Shown: positions 30,601 through 39,563, numbered from the stretch's first letter. The stretch is DNA of 64,000 nt from an uncultured Christensenella sp. (GCA_910579705.1 CAJTUI010000009.1:39792-103791); one strand, 5' to 3'. Translations and numbers: made by a program. Notes: generated by a model from the sequence alone, not told the origin.

Positions 30601-31125
30601 AAAGGATATAAATGGGATAAAAAGTATATTTTTGCCGTCTTATTGACGCTGATATGCTCAATTATATGTGGCATAGTACTTTACATATTTGTAAATATTA
30701 ATATATACTTTGAATTATTCGCCGATAACTACGTCTATTACGTTTTCAACTTCAATAACGGCAGTCTGATATTTCCGCATTTACTGAGCGAGCTGATCTT
30801 CATTTATCTTGCTTTTCTGCTGGGATATTTTTGCAAATATAAGTACGTTACGCTTGTAATCTTTTTTATCCGCGGACTGTATTTTTCGGTTTATTCGGCA
30901 ATACTAATCGGCCTTAATTCTTTCGGCGGAATAACGGTGGCGATAATTGTGTTTATTCCGACCTCGATTTGCGCGCTGTTGGGATACTGCTTTATTTGCG
31001 AAACTTGCAGGATAATCAACAAAAAGTACGTGTTTTGCATTCCCGCCGCACTGGCTGTTCTAAACACGCTAATTTTACTCACGCTGGTAAATATAATTTT
31101 CAGGGTAGTGATAGTTATAGTATAA
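30583..31125 (+). CDS. Multi-pass membrane protein, possibly SpoIIM-like
   Basis: 180 residues, mostly hydrophobic, with five predicted membrane helices. The pattern LAFLLGYFCKYKYVTLVIFF then FIRGLYFSVYSAILIGLNSFGG and IIVFIPTSICALLG resembles SpoIIM (DUF95), a component of the engulfment machinery; the position beside dacF and spoIVB agrees. The similarity is modest, so this is tentative. The start codon lies inside a 20-bp hairpin and no ribosome site is visible. An anonymous membrane protein is the alternative. Confidence 0.55.
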   Translation: MRNLSFKGYKWDKKYIFAVLLTLICSIICGIVLYIFVNINIYFELFADNYVYYVFNFNNGSLIFPHLLSELIFIYLAFLLGYFCKYKYVTLVIFFIRGLYFSVYSAILIGLNSFGGITVAIIVFIPTSICALLGYCFICETCRIINKKYVFCIPAALAVLNTLILLTLVNIIFRVVIVIV

Positions 31126-31148
31126 TTACTTTTTTAATCCGCATAATA
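31120..31148 (+). promoter_or_regulatory. Candidate forespore (sigma-F/G-type) promoter of dacF
   Basis: GTATA, 17-nt spacer, CATAATA, ATG five nt later. The -10 to ATG segment differs from that of spoIVB at two positions. Confidence 0.55.
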
Positions 31149-31153
31149 CTGAT

Positions 31154-32311
31154 ATGAAAAAAATTATATCGGTATTGTGTACCGCGTGTCTAATCGCCGG
31201 AAGTACGGCGACCGCGGGATTTAAAGTTCAATCTGTCGACGGCGATCTCGTAAAAAATTGCAAGTCGGCTTATCTTATGGATTATGATTCGGGCGAATGT
31301 GTTTATAAGCAGAACGAAACCGTCCGTATGCCTATTGCAAGCGTTTGCAAAGTAATGACTCTCACTCTGGCAATGGAAGCCATTCATAACGGTAAAATTT
31401 CGCTTGACGATACCGTTACCGCCAGCGAAAACGCCGCGGGAATGGGCGGGTCGCAGGTGTTTTTGGGCAGCGGCTGCAAATATTCGGTCGACCAGCTTTT
31501 AAAAAGCATAGTCGTCTGCTCAGCAAACGACAGCTGCGTTGCTATTTCCGAAGCGGTTGCAGGCAGCGAAGAAAGCTTTGTTGCGCAAATGAATAAAAAG
31601 GCAAGCGAACTCGGTTGCAGCGATACGCTGTTTGCAAACTGCACAGGCCTGCCTAAGGAACCGCAGTATTCCTGCGCGCACGACGTCGCTCTGATGTTTA
31701 AAAATCTGCTGTCGTATGAGAATTACTTTAATTACAGCAGAATATGGCTGGAAGATTTCGTTCACCCCGACAACAGAACTACGTCTATGACTAACACCAA
31801 CAAGCTTATAAGACGCTATCAGTCCTGCGACGGCGGAAAGACGGGCTTTACGAACGAGGCAGGGTTCTGTCTTGCCGCAACGGCCAAGAAGGATAACCTC
31901 AGGTTTATATCCGTCGTACTCGGCGCGGAAAGCAGCGACGACAGGTTCGCCTCGACAGTGAATATGTTTAATTACGGTTTTGCGAACTATAAAAATAAAA
32001 TAGTGCTTGACAAAGACGTTACCCTGAACGACGAATTCACCGTCAGCGGCGGTAAGAAACATTCCTTCGCGGTTTGTCCCGAGCGCAACAGTTACGTATT
32101 TTCGGCGGCAGATAAGTCGCCCGACGTGACGCACATCATTATCGCGTACGACGTTAAAGCGCCTGTGCAAAAGGGCCAGAACGTGGGTAAAATAGAAGTT
32201 TACAAGGACGGAGTTCTCTATGACACCGTAAACGTAGTTTCGGCGGAAGACGTCCAGAAAGCGGGTTTCGGAGATTATTTCAAGGATATATCGGAAAACT
32301 GGGCTATATAA
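31154..32311 (+). CDS. dacF: D-alanyl-D-alanine carboxypeptidase, DacF-like
   Basis: 385 residues. An N-terminal signal peptide (residues 1-23) is followed by the penicillin-binding catalytic domain with SxxK (PIASVCKVM), SxN (CSANDSC) and KTG (GGKTGFTNEAG), then a C-terminal beta domain (PBP5_C). It trims the terminal D-Ala of peptidoglycan stem peptides. In Bacillus the forespore enzyme DacF controls cortex cross-linking; the forespore-type promoter here supports that role. Confidence 0.9.
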   Translation: MKKIISVLCTACLIAGSTATAGFKVQSVDGDLVKNCKSAYLMDYDSGECVYKQNETVRMPIASVCKVMTLTLAMEAIHNGKISLDDTVTASENAAGMGGSQVFLGSGCKYSVDQLLKSIVVCSANDSCVAISEAVAGSEESFVAQMNKKASELGCSDTLFANCTGLPKEPQYSCAHDVALMFKNLLSYENYFNYSRIWLEDFVHPDNRTTSMTNTNKLIRRYQSCDGGKTGFTNEAGFCLAATAKKDNLRFISVVLGAESSDDRFASTVNMFNYGFANYKNKIVLDKDVTLNDEFTVSGGKKHSFAVCPERNSYVFSAADKSPDVTHIIIAYDVKAPVQKGQNVGKIEVYKDGVLYDTVNVVSAEDVQKAGFGDYFKDISENWAI

Positions 32312-32325
32312 AACACAAATTAAGT

Positions 32326-32359
32326 GCGGCATCCGCGTTTGAGGATGCCGCCATTTTTT
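32326..32359 (+). terminator. Terminator after dacF
   Basis: GCGGCATCC (32326-32334) pairs with GGATGCCGC (32343-32351), then TTTTTT. Confidence 0.9.
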
Positions 32360-32371
32360 ACATTTATTTAA

Positions 32372-32400
32372 TTGACTATTAAGCCCGATTTTGCTAAAAT
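32372..32400 (+). promoter_or_regulatory. Promoter of lysA
   Basis: TTGACT, 17-nt spacer, TAAAAT. It rules out the in-frame ATG at 32391 and supports the start at 32427, which has GAGG upstream. Confidence 0.75.
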
Positions 32401-32426
32401 ATATCTATATATTTTCGAGGCTTGGT

Positions 32427-33752
32427 ATGAACGGAAGAAATACTTTGAAAATTAACGGTGCTGGACATCTTGAAATAGGCGGGGCGGATACGGTTGAACT
32501 GGCCGAAAAATTCGGCACGCCGTTGTATGTTTTAGACGAGAAACATATACGGGATATGATGCGCGCATATAAAAATACTATCGACGAATGCTACGGCGGC
32601 AACGGAACCGTGCTTTACGCGTCGAAAGCGTTTTCCTGCACGGCGGTCTATGCTATTGCCAAAAGCGAGAATATCGGAGTGGATACTGTGTCCGCAGGCG
32701 AGCTGTATACTGCATTGCAAGCGGGATTTCCTGCCGACAGAATATATTTGCACGGTAACAACAAGCTTTTTTCGGAGCTTGAACTTGCAGTCGATTGCGG
32801 TATCGGCGCCGTTGTGCTGGACTCGTTCGGCGAGGCCGATATATTGAACGCAATATGCGCGAAACGCGGTAAAATTCAAAACGTACTTATACGTATCAAC
32901 CCCGGTATCGAGGCGCATACGCACGCTTTTGTACAGACGGCTAGGACCGACAGTAAATTCGGATTTTCAGTATCGGACGGAACAGCGGAAGAAATGGCGG
33001 CGTACGTTATTGACAAACAAAACTTGCGTTTAAAAGGCTTTCATTGCCATATCGGGTCCCAGATATTCGAAAAGAAGTCATTTGCGCTCGCCGCAGAAAA
33101 GGTTATGCGGTTTATGGCCGATATGAAAACCGAACTCGGTTATTCGGCGGAAGTTTTAAACCTCGGCGGCGGGTTCGGGATATGGTATAACGACGAAGAC
33201 CCCGAACTTAAAATCGACGATTACAAAGACTATGTAAGGGTTATAATAGATACCGTCAAACAAAAAGCCCGCGAATATAAAATGAACGAGCCTTATCTGG
33301 TACTCGAACCCGGCCGTTCCATAGTCGGAGAGGCGGGGATTACGCTTTACACCGTCGGTGCGGTAAAGGAGATAAAGGGCGTTAAAAAGTACGTTGCCAT
33401 TGACGGAGGAATGTTTGATAATCCCAGATACGCGCTTTACCAGTCCAAATATACGGTTATGCTCGCAAACAGAGCCAACGACGCGTGTACGGACAAAGTG
33501 TCCGTCGCGGGGAAGTGTTGCGAAAGCGGAGATATAATTGCCGTCGACGTGCCTCTGCCCGAAACAAGGCGCGGGGATATAATGGCTGTGCTTTCCACGG
33601 GTGCTTACAATTATTCTATGTCAAGCAACTACAACAGAAATTTTGTGCCGCCCGTAATTCTCGTTAACGAGGGAAAAGCCGAATATATAGTCAAGCCCCA
33701 GACTTTTGAAGATTTGGTCAGAAACGATATAATACCCGAAAGGTTGAAATAA
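32427..33752 (+). CDS. lysA: Diaminopimelate decarboxylase
   Basis: 441 residues, PLP-dependent alanine-racemase-like barrel plus C-terminal beta domain. The PLP lysine is in VLYASKAFSC; GFHCHIGSQIFE and LNLGGGFGI bind the cofactor phosphate; EPGRSIVGEAG and GKCCESGDII carry C-terminal active-site residues. It converts meso-diaminopimelate to lysine. The stop is directly followed by the ATG of the membrane protease, and the downstream genes to scpB appear to be one operon. Confidence 0.95.
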   Translation: MNGRNTLKINGAGHLEIGGADTVELAEKFGTPLYVLDEKHIRDMMRAYKNTIDECYGGNGTVLYASKAFSCTAVYAIAKSENIGVDTVSAGELYTALQAGFPADRIYLHGNNKLFSELELAVDCGIGAVVLDSFGEADILNAICAKRGKIQNVLIRINPGIEAHTHAFVQTARTDSKFGFSVSDGTAEEMAAYVIDKQNLRLKGFHCHIGSQIFEKKSFALAAEKVMRFMADMKTELGYSAEVLNLGGGFGIWYNDEDPELKIDDYKDYVRVIIDTVKQKAREYKMNEPYLVLEPGRSIVGEAGITLYTVGAVKEIKGVKKYVAIDGGMFDNPRYALYQSKYTVMLANRANDACTDKVSVAGKCCESGDIIAVDVPLPETRRGDIMAVLSTGAYNYSMSSNYNRNFVPPVILVNEGKAEYIVKPQTFEDLVRNDIIPERLK

Positions 33753-34463
33753 ATGAATTATTTTCTTGAAATTCTCGCGTCCGTAATCGCCGTGCTGTTT
33801 GTGTTCGTTCCGCACGAGTTTGCTCACGCATTTATAGCCTATAAAAACGGCGACGGAACAGCGAAGATGTACGGAAGGCTTACGCTGAACCCGATTAAGC
33901 ATATAGAGCCGATGGGCATAGTTTTATGTATATTTACGGGTTTCGGCTGGGCCAAACCCGTTCCGATAAATCCATATAATTTCCGTAAGTTCAGAAAGGG
34001 CTTGTTTACGACCGCTATTGCGGGAGTAGTTACGAACTATATTATTGCATTTCTGGCGTATCCGTTATACCTTCTTATCGCAAAAGTAGTGATAACCTCA
34101 ACTGCGCTTTATCATTTCATATATTTCGTTTCCTCGGTATTTTTTCTTATTTATCTTTATAGTCTGTCGGTGTTTGTATTTAATCTTTTACCGCTCTATC
34201 CGTTGGACGGGTTCAGGGTGGTGGAGTCGCTTACCAGAGAAATAAATCCGGTCAGAAGGTTTTTGAAAAATTACGGCTACTATATCCTTATTTTTCTCGT
34301 AGTGGAAAGCTTTTTGTGCGATTTACTCATAGAATACACAAATCTTCCGTACGTGATATATTTCGATATTTTAGGCTATGTGCAGTGGTTTGCCCAAAAT
34401 ATTATAGGGTTCCCGATTACGGCAATCTGGAACAGTATTTTCGGGCTACCTATCGGTTTTTAG
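33753..34463 (+). CDS. Site-2 protease family (M50) membrane metalloprotease
   Basis: 236 residues with about five membrane helices. Zinc motif HEFAHA (HExxH) lies near residue 28, and the third ligand motif LPLYPLDGFRV near residue 150 carries the N/PLDG element of this family (YwhC-type rhomboid-like S2P). Such proteases cut substrates within the membrane; the target is unknown. The lysA-S2P-scpA-scpB order is common in clostridia. Confidence 0.9.
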   Translation: MNYFLEILASVIAVLFVFVPHEFAHAFIAYKNGDGTAKMYGRLTLNPIKHIEPMGIVLCIFTGFGWAKPVPINPYNFRKFRKGLFTTAIAGVVTNYIIAFLAYPLYLLIAKVVITSTALYHFIYFVSSVFFLIYLYSLSVFVFNLLPLYPLDGFRVVESLTREINPVRRFLKNYGYYILIFLVVESFLCDLLIEYTNLPYVIYFDILGYVQWFAQNIIGFPITAIWNSIFGLPIGF

Positions 34464-34466
34464 AAT

Positions 34467-35285
34467 ATGATTGAAAGTAAATATATAGAAAATTTTGAAT
34501 CGGTTGTCGATTACAATACCGTTCTCGACGATTTCGAAGGCCCGCTTGACCTGTTGCTGCATCTTATCAATATAGCGCAAATCAGGATTGAGGACGTGTT
34601 CGTATCCAAAGTAACCGAGCAGTTTCTCGATTATATCGAGTTTATGAAAACCCAGCCGCACCGCGACGTGGACAAGGAGAGCGAATATCTTGCGCTGGCC
34701 GCACAGATAATTTACATAAAATCCAAGAGTATGGTTCCCGTCGTCGAAATAAACGGCGAGGAAATAGGCGGGGCGGACGAAGAAGAGCAGGCGCTTATCG
34801 AGCAGCTGAAACAGCGCGAATACGAGCTTATCAAGGGCGAAACCCCCAAACTTAAAGACCTTGAAACGATAGGTTATTATTTCAAGCAGCCCGAGGCGCA
34901 GTTCAGCAACGTTAAGATAGTTTACAAAGATTTCAACGTGCACGCGCTTTTGGAGGCGTTTGCAAACCTTATGCTCAGAAACGAGAGCTTGCAACGCGAA
35001 AAGGAAAATATAAAAGAAATCCCCAAAGACGTTCATACGGTTGAAGAAAAGGTTGTCTTTATCCGCGACAGGCTGATAGAGCAAAAGGAAGTAACTTTCG
35101 ACAGTCTGTTTGTAACTTTTTCGAGAAACGAGATTATCACCACGTTTCAGGCGCTTTTGGAGATGCTGAAACACCAGTTTATAACGGTTGTGCAGGAAAT
35201 CTCGTTCGGAACAATAAATATTAAACTTCATCCCGATTGGGATTTAAAGGAAGTATCCAGTGGACAATTTGACGAATATAATTGA
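34467..35285 (+). CDS. scpA: Segregation and condensation protein A
   Basis: 272 residues. Kleisin of the SMC-ScpAB condensin: N-terminal FEGPLDLLLHLINIAQI, which contacts SMC, a charged middle, and the C-terminal winged helix (VTFDSLFVTFSRNEIITTFQALLEMLK). Overlaps scpB by 26 nt. Confidence 0.95.
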   Translation: MIESKYIENFESVVDYNTVLDDFEGPLDLLLHLINIAQIRIEDVFVSKVTEQFLDYIEFMKTQPHRDVDKESEYLALAAQIIYIKSKSMVPVVEINGEEIGGADEEEQALIEQLKQREYELIKGETPKLKDLETIGYYFKQPEAQFSNVKIVYKDFNVHALLEAFANLMLRNESLQREKENIKEIPKDVHTVEEKVVFIRDRLIEQKEVTFDSLFVTFSRNEIITTFQALLEMLKHQFITVVQEISFGTINIKLHPDWDLKEVSSGQFDEYN

Positions 35286-35976
35286 GGCAATAGTTTTCGC
35301 GTCGGGCGAGGCCGTGCCGGTAAAGTATATTATCGAAAAACTCGGTTGTACGCTTAAAGAGGTCAACGCCTGCGTCAGCGAGTTGAAAGAAAAACACAGC
35401 GGCGACAGCGGAATTCATCTTCTTACATTTAACGGGAAATTACAGTTTGCAACAAATCCCGCTTATAAAAATCCCGTTTCGGACGTATTGACCCCGATAA
35501 AGGAAAAAGAGTTTACGAAAACCATACTGGAATGCGCCGCGCTTATCGCGTATAAACAGCCGATTACAAAGCCGGAGCTGGAAGAAATACGTCAGGTAAG
35601 TTGCGACTACGCCATACATACCCTTCTCGAACTCGAAATGATTGTGCCGTGCGGCAGAAAGGACGCAGTGGGCAAGCCCATTCTTTACGCCACGACGGAC
35701 AACTTCTTAAAGCGGTTCAAACTTAACTCCATCGACGAGCTGCCCGATTATGACGAGCTTATGAAACAGATTGCCGAACTCAACAGTTCGCTTTTGGCGG
35801 AAGACGAAGAGGACGCCAATTACCTGTATAAACGCGACGAGTATGTCGAGAACGAGCAGCAGACCGAAACACAGCAAAGCAGTAAGGATAAGGACAAAAA
35901 AGCGGAGGTCACGGAAGACGGGTTCGAACTGCCCGAGTTCATTTCCGATGACGACGACGTTATCAAAATCGACTGA
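35260..35976 (+). CDS. scpB: Segregation and condensation protein B
   Basis: 238 residues, GTG start within the scpA end. Two winged helices (NIIEAIVFASGEAVP ... ECAALIAYKQPITKPELEEI) bind the ScpA middle region. The C-terminal 60 residues are an unusually long, very acidic tail (NEQQTETQQSSKDKDKKAE ... DDDDVIKID) that looks disordered. A strong terminator follows. Confidence 0.94.
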   Translation: MDNLTNIIEAIVFASGEAVPVKYIIEKLGCTLKEVNACVSELKEKHSGDSGIHLLTFNGKLQFATNPAYKNPVSDVLTPIKEKEFTKTILECAALIAYKQPITKPELEEIRQVSCDYAIHTLLELEMIVPCGRKDAVGKPILYATTDNFLKRFKLNSIDELPDYDELMKQIAELNSSLLAEDEEDANYLYKRDEYVENEQQTETQQSSKDKDKKAEVTEDGFELPEFISDDDDVIKID

Positions 35977-35988
35977 CAATAGAAAATA

Positions 35989-36040
35989 TATCCGCCCCCG
36001 AAAGCGTTGTCTTTCGGGGGCGGATAATTATTATTTTGTT
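35989..36040 (+). terminator. Terminator after scpB
   Basis: 16-bp perfect stem (35989-36004 with 36011-36026), loop CGTTGT, then a T-rich run. Confidence 0.92.
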
Positions 36041-36055
36041 ACAAATAATATAATT

Positions 36056-36583
36056 GTGAACCAGGCGATTATTTATATAGCCGCGGCATTGTTTCTCATT
36101 TCGGTGTTTCCTATACACGTGTTTAACTATATCTATGTAAATTCCGAAGACAAATTTGCAAGCGTAAACGTTACGATTTTCAGATTTATCAAGCTATACA
36201 ATATAAACACGGTTAAAGACGTCCCGAACGAGATACAGATTAACGGCAAGAGCAAAAAGATGAGCCCCAACGGGTTCAGGCTGAACTTTTACAGAATCTT
36301 TAACAAGGTCTGCATTTATAAAGTTATTCAGCTTTCGGATTACGGAATGAGAAATCAAAGCAACGTCTACGCCGCGCTGGCGCAGAACGCTGTTACAACC
36401 GCCTTATATAAATTCATTCAGGTAAACGGGAACTATTCGAAATTGAGAAATTACACCGTTCTGAACGAAGAGCACTCATCAATCAGGTATTATGCCAAAG
36501 CGGTTACAATTATTAACCTGTTGGTATTATTGAAAATATTGTTTATTATATTAATGGAGAAAACAAATGCATTCGAAAATTAA
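36056..36583 (+). CDS. DUF2953/YtfI-like protein
   Basis: 175 residues from a GTG at 36056. A single N-terminal membrane helix (IIYIAAALFLISVFP) precedes a soluble part with the DUF2953-like features VTIFRFIKLYNI and NAVTTALYKFI. Its position just before a GerW/YtfJ gene and after scpAB matches ytfI in Firmicutes. A TATAAT lies immediately before the GTG, so the start or promoter is uncertain. Function unknown; presumed sporulation-associated. Confidence 0.6.
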   Translation: MNQAIIYIAAALFLISVFPIHVFNYIYVNSEDKFASVNVTIFRFIKLYNINTVKDVPNEIQINGKSKKMSPNGFRLNFYRIFNKVCIYKVIQLSDYGMRNQSNVYAALAQNAVTTALYKFIQVNGNYSKLRNYTVLNEEHSSIRYYAKAVTIINLLVLLKILFIILMEKTNAFEN

Positions 36584-36941
36584 AAAGAACAAAGAAAAAG
36601 ATTTCAGCGAACCTACATTATCGATAGACAAGGTCGCAGACGCAAACACCGTTATCGGTAAGTCTATTATTACAGTCAGCGGTTCGGAAGTAATTCCTCT
36701 TTCTTCCGTCACGGTTGTCAATCTCAGCGGCGGCGGGGAGTACGGCGATATAAAGACCTTTAAAGAATCCGACGGATTTAAGCTTGCCGGCGGTAACGGC
36801 ACTGTTATCACCGTCAAACCCAGAGGCTTTCTTGTAGACGACGGAAAAGGTTGCAGACTGCTTAAAATGGACGAGGGCGCTATCGATACGCTGATTGATA
36901 AGACGGGAGAACTGGTTCACAGAATTTCCGACAATGCGTAA
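36567..36941 (+). CDS. gerW: GerW/YtfJ-family sporulation protein
   Basis: 124 residues, normal for the family. ANTVIGKSIITVSGSEVIPL, SVTVVNLSGGGEYG and LAGGNGTVITVKPRGFLV are the conserved GerW blocks. In Bacillus YtfJ is made in the forespore and affects germination. It overlaps the preceding YtfI-like gene by 17 nt and the following carboxypeptidase gene by 8 nt. Confidence 0.9.
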   Translation: MHSKIKKNKEKDFSEPTLSIDKVADANTVIGKSIITVSGSEVIPLSSVTVVNLSGGGEYGDIKTFKESDGFKLAGGNGTVITVKPRGFLVDDGKGCRLLKMDEGAIDTLIDKTGELVHRISDNA

Positions 36942-37938
36942 ACAATTCTTATGTCTTATGTGCGCGGTTCTGGCCGCGTTCACATTTTTCGGAGTATACA
37001 GAAACGAAAGCACGGCAAGTGCGGAGGCGCGGGCCGAGATAGCTATGGAGCTGACTACGGAAACCGTGCTTACGCAGAAAAATGCCGACGCTCGGCTGCC
37101 TATGGCCAGTACTACAAAAATACTTACGGCCATAATAATAGTGGAAGATTGCGACCTCGAAGAAGTAATAACCGTGCCCGATTGCGCGGTAGGAACGGAA
37201 GGTTCCAGTATTTATCTTAAAAAAGACGAGCAGATAAATATAATCGACCTACTTTACGGCCTTATGTTGCGCTCGGGCAACGACAGCGCGACCGCGCTTG
37301 CCGTACATCACAGCGGCAGCACGGAAAAATTTGCGCAGGTTATGACCGAACGCGCAAAAAAAATGGGCGCCGAAAATTCGAACTTCAAAAACCCCAGCGG
37401 GCTGCCCGACGACGAGCACTATACGACCGCGCGCGACTTATGTAAAATAGCTTGCCACGCAATGAGAAACGATACATTCAGAAAAATAGTTTCAACGACG
37501 GACTACCGCGGCTCATACAGAAGTTTTCACAACAAAAACAAAATGCTGTATTCCTGCGAAGGCGCAAACGGAGTAAAGACCGGTTACACCCTGAAAGCGG
37601 GAAGATGCTTGGTATCGTCGGCAGAGAGAAACGGAATGGACGTGGTGTGCGTAGTTTTGAACTGTCCCGATATGTACGAGCGCAGCTCAGTTATCTTCGA
37701 TAACTGTTTTAATAATTACAAATTACTCAAACTTGACGAAAATAAGGTATTTATGTGTAACAAAGTACTTTGTAAAATTAAAAATTCCAAAAGTATAGTA
37801 CTCAAAACTAACGAAAAAATGAAATACAGAGTTATACCCGTTAATAATCCCGAAGATAACGAAATCGCCCAGCTTGAAATTTACAGTGAAAATAACTTGA
37901 TTTTTACAGAAAAATTATATAGTATAATAGATAAATAA
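36934..37938 (+). CDS. D-alanyl-D-alanine carboxypeptidase (DacB-type)
   Basis: 334 residues from the ATG at 36934, inside the end of the gerW gene; the upstream in-frame ATG at 36895 has no signal peptide directly after it. Signal peptide residues 1-28; SxxK in PMASTTKILTA, SxN in LRSGNDSATAL, KTG in GVKTGYTLKAG; then a short C-terminal domain. A second low-molecular-mass penicillin-binding protein in the window. Its place after gerW suggests a cortex role like Bacillus DacB. Confidence 0.9.
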   Translation: MRKQFLCLMCAVLAAFTFFGVYRNESTASAEARAEIAMELTTETVLTQKNADARLPMASTTKILTAIIIVEDCDLEEVITVPDCAVGTEGSSIYLKKDEQINIIDLLYGLMLRSGNDSATALAVHHSGSTEKFAQVMTERAKKMGAENSNFKNPSGLPDDEHYTTARDLCKIACHAMRNDTFRKIVSTTDYRGSYRSFHNKNKMLYSCEGANGVKTGYTLKAGRCLVSSAERNGMDVVCVVLNCPDMYERSSVIFDNCFNNYKLLKLDENKVFMCNKVLCKIKNSKSIVLKTNEKMKYRVIPVNNPEDNEIAQLEIYSENNLIFTEKLYSIIDK

Positions 37939-37956
37939 CTTTATCGGAATTATACT

Positions 37957-38655
37957 ATGAGAATTAACAAATATCTGGCGGCATCGGGCGTTGCGTCAAG
38001 GCGCGAATGCGACAATCTTATACGCGACGGAAAAGTGACGGTCAACGGAAAAAAGGCGGTGCTGGGAACGGATATCGGCGACGGTGACGAAGTTTTTGTC
38101 AACGGAAATAAAATCACCGTTAAAAAGAACGAGTATTATATACTCAACAAACCCAAGGGCTATATTTGCAGTGTTTCGGACGACAAGGGCAGAAAGACCG
38201 TGCTCGATTTGATGCCGGAAAACGTGGGAAGAATTTATCCCGTCGGCAGACTCGATTACGACAGCGAAGGGCTTTTGATTCTCACAACCGACGGCGAGCT
38301 TGCTCAGCACTTAACTCACCCGTCCAACGCAGTGCCTAAGACCTATCTCGTAAAAATCGAGGGCACGCTCACGGAAACCGCGCTTAACCCTATAAGGAGC
38401 GGTATAGAGGTGGACGGATACGTTACAAAAAAGTGCAAGGCGCATATTGTCGAAACGAATAAAACGTATACGAAAATCCACATAACTCTGACAGAAGGAA
38501 AAAACAGGGAAATAAGAAAGATGTTTGCCGCTATCGGAAAAGAGGTTACGCTTTTAAAACGCATTAAAATAGGCGAACTCAATTTGCGCGGACTTGACAG
38601 AGGCTCGTACAGAAAACTCAATAAACAGGAAATTTCGTATCTGATGTCATTATAA
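37957..38655 (+). CDS. rluB: 23S rRNA pseudouridine synthase RluB/RsuA family
   Basis: 232 residues: N-terminal S4 domain (MRINKYLAASGVASRRECDN) and the pseudouridine synthase domain with GRLDYDSEGLLILTTDGELA (catalytic Asp) and LTEGKNREIRKMFAAIGKEV. It modifies ribosomal RNA. No clear ribosome site; a TATACT lies directly before the ATG. Ends at a terminator shared with lexA. Confidence 0.94.
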   Translation: MRINKYLAASGVASRRECDNLIRDGKVTVNGKKAVLGTDIGDGDEVFVNGNKITVKKNEYYILNKPKGYICSVSDDKGRKTVLDLMPENVGRIYPVGRLDYDSEGLLILTTDGELAQHLTHPSNAVPKTYLVKIEGTLTETALNPIRSGIEVDGYVTKKCKAHIVETNKTYTKIHITLTEGKNREIRKMFAAIGKEVTLLKRIKIGELNLRGLDRGSYRKLNKQEISYLMSL

Positions 38656-38685
38656 AAAAAGGCGGGAACTTTCCCGCCTTTTTTT
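38654..38685. terminator. Bidirectional terminator between rluB and lexA
   Basis: AAAAAAAGGCGGGAA (38654-38668) pairs with TTCCCGCCTTTTTTT (38671-38685). The lexA stop lies in it. Confidence 0.9.
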
Positions 38686-39268
38686 AAATGTTTCTTATAA
38701 GTCCGATAACTTTACCGAGAACGGTAACTTCGTCGAAAACGAAATCCTGCATATCGTCGTTTTCGGGGTGTAAGATAAATTTACCGTCGCGTTTGAAAAA
38801 TCTTTTTACGGTCGCACCATCGTCGACCATAGCGACGACTATATCTCCATTATCGGCCGTTTCCTGACGCTTGACGATTATTTTATCGCCTTCGTACATT
38901 CCGATATTAATCATAGAATCGCCGTGCACGTTGAGCATAAATAAGTCTTCACCCGAAAAGAAATTACCGGGAATGGAGTAGAAACCCTCGTAATTTTCGG
39001 TAGCGAATATGGGCCTGCCCGCAGCAACGGTGCCGATTAACGGGACGGTTACAACATTCTGTTTTAACGAAACCGCTCGGTTTTTATTGTCCGCTTTGTT
39101 TATGAAGCCGCGTAGCGCCAGCTGGTTTACGTATGTAAAAGCGGTGGCGGTGGACTTGATATCGCACGCCTTGCAAATCTCTCTTACGGTGGGCGAATAT
39201 CCGTTTTCCGCAATGAATTTCTGAATAAAGTCGAAAACTTCCTGACTTTTGTTGTTGCCGCGTCTCAT
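38684..39268 (-). CDS. lexA: LexA, SOS repressor
   Basis: 194 residues from the ATG at 39268, which has GGAGG upstream; a longer in-frame ATG at 39316 lies in the promoter. N-terminal winged helix (SPTVREICKACDIKSTATAF), cleavage site AAGRP (Ala-Gly), and the S24 peptidase domain with catalytic Ser in VHGDSMINIGM and Lys in IIVKRQE. RecA-stimulated self-cleavage relieves repression. Divergent from a cysteine-rich ORF. Confidence 0.95.
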   Translation of the reverse strand: MRRGNNKSQEVFDFIQKFIAENGYSPTVREICKACDIKSTATAFTYVNQLALRGFINKADNKNRAVSLKQNVVTVPLIGTVAAGRPIFATENYEGFYSIPGNFFSGEDLFMLNVHGDSMINIGMYEGDKIIVKRQETADNGDIVVAMVDDGATVKRFFKRDGKFILHPENDDMQDFVFDEVTVLGKVIGLIRNI

Positions 39269-39287
39269 ATTTTTATCCTCCGTATAA

Positions 39288-39316
39288 ATTATAACATTAA
39301 AAGTATAAAAAATCAA
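39288..39316 (-). promoter_or_regulatory. Promoter of lexA
   Basis: On the minus strand: TTGATT (39311-39316), 17-nt spacer, TATAAT (39288-39293). CGAACGTTTG directly overlaps the upstream edge of the -35, but lacks the spacing of a standard LexA box. Confidence 0.7.
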
Positions 39317-39338
39317 ACGTTCGTTTTAATTAATTTAC

Positions 39339-39367
39339 TTGTTTTTTTATATTTACTATGATATAAT
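39339..39367 (+). promoter_or_regulatory. Promoter of the cysteine-rich ORF
   Basis: TTGTTT, 17-nt spacer, TATAAT; divergent from the lexA promoter, 22 nt apart. Confidence 0.65.
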
Positions 39368-39387
39368 GCAGAAGAGAGGTAATAAAA

Positions 39388-39555
39388 ATGGAAAAAGACT
39401 TAAAAGAAAAATGCGTTCTATACGACAGGGAATGCACGGGCTGTATGGAATGCGAAATCTGCGACCTTAATCCCGACAAAATTTGCGATAATTGCGGCCA
39501 ATGTCTTGATATTAAAGATGACGCCGTAATTAAAATCGATAAAATCATAATATAG
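39388..39555 (+). CDS. Small cysteine-rich protein (55 residues)
   Basis: ATG at 39388 with GAGAGG upstream. It has seven cysteines after Cys9, in two clusters: CTGCMECEIC and CDNCGQC. These look like a metal site (iron-sulfur or zinc). Charged ends, no signal peptide. Divergent from lexA with closely spaced promoters, and followed directly by a kinase-fold gene whose start is within nine bases of its stop. Family unknown to me. Confidence 0.7.
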   Translation: MEKDLKEKCVLYDRECTGCMECEICDLNPDKICDNCGQCLDIKDDAVIKIDKIII

Positions 39556-39563
39556 TGGATGCT

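Noticed and set aside
35771..36055. N-terminal extension of the YtfI-like protein into scpB
   Set aside because: The extension is out-of-frame scpB and terminator sequence; the GTG at 36056 starts a normal membrane helix.
37919..37956. TATAAT and TATACT motifs as the rluB promoter
   Set aside because: No acceptable -35 element at 16-18 nt for either; the spacing fails.
39305..39330. LexA box (CGAACGTTTG) at the lexA promoter
   Set aside because: The half sites CGAAC and GTTTG abut, without the four-base gap of the Firmicutes GAAC-N4-GTTC box. Kept only as a remark.
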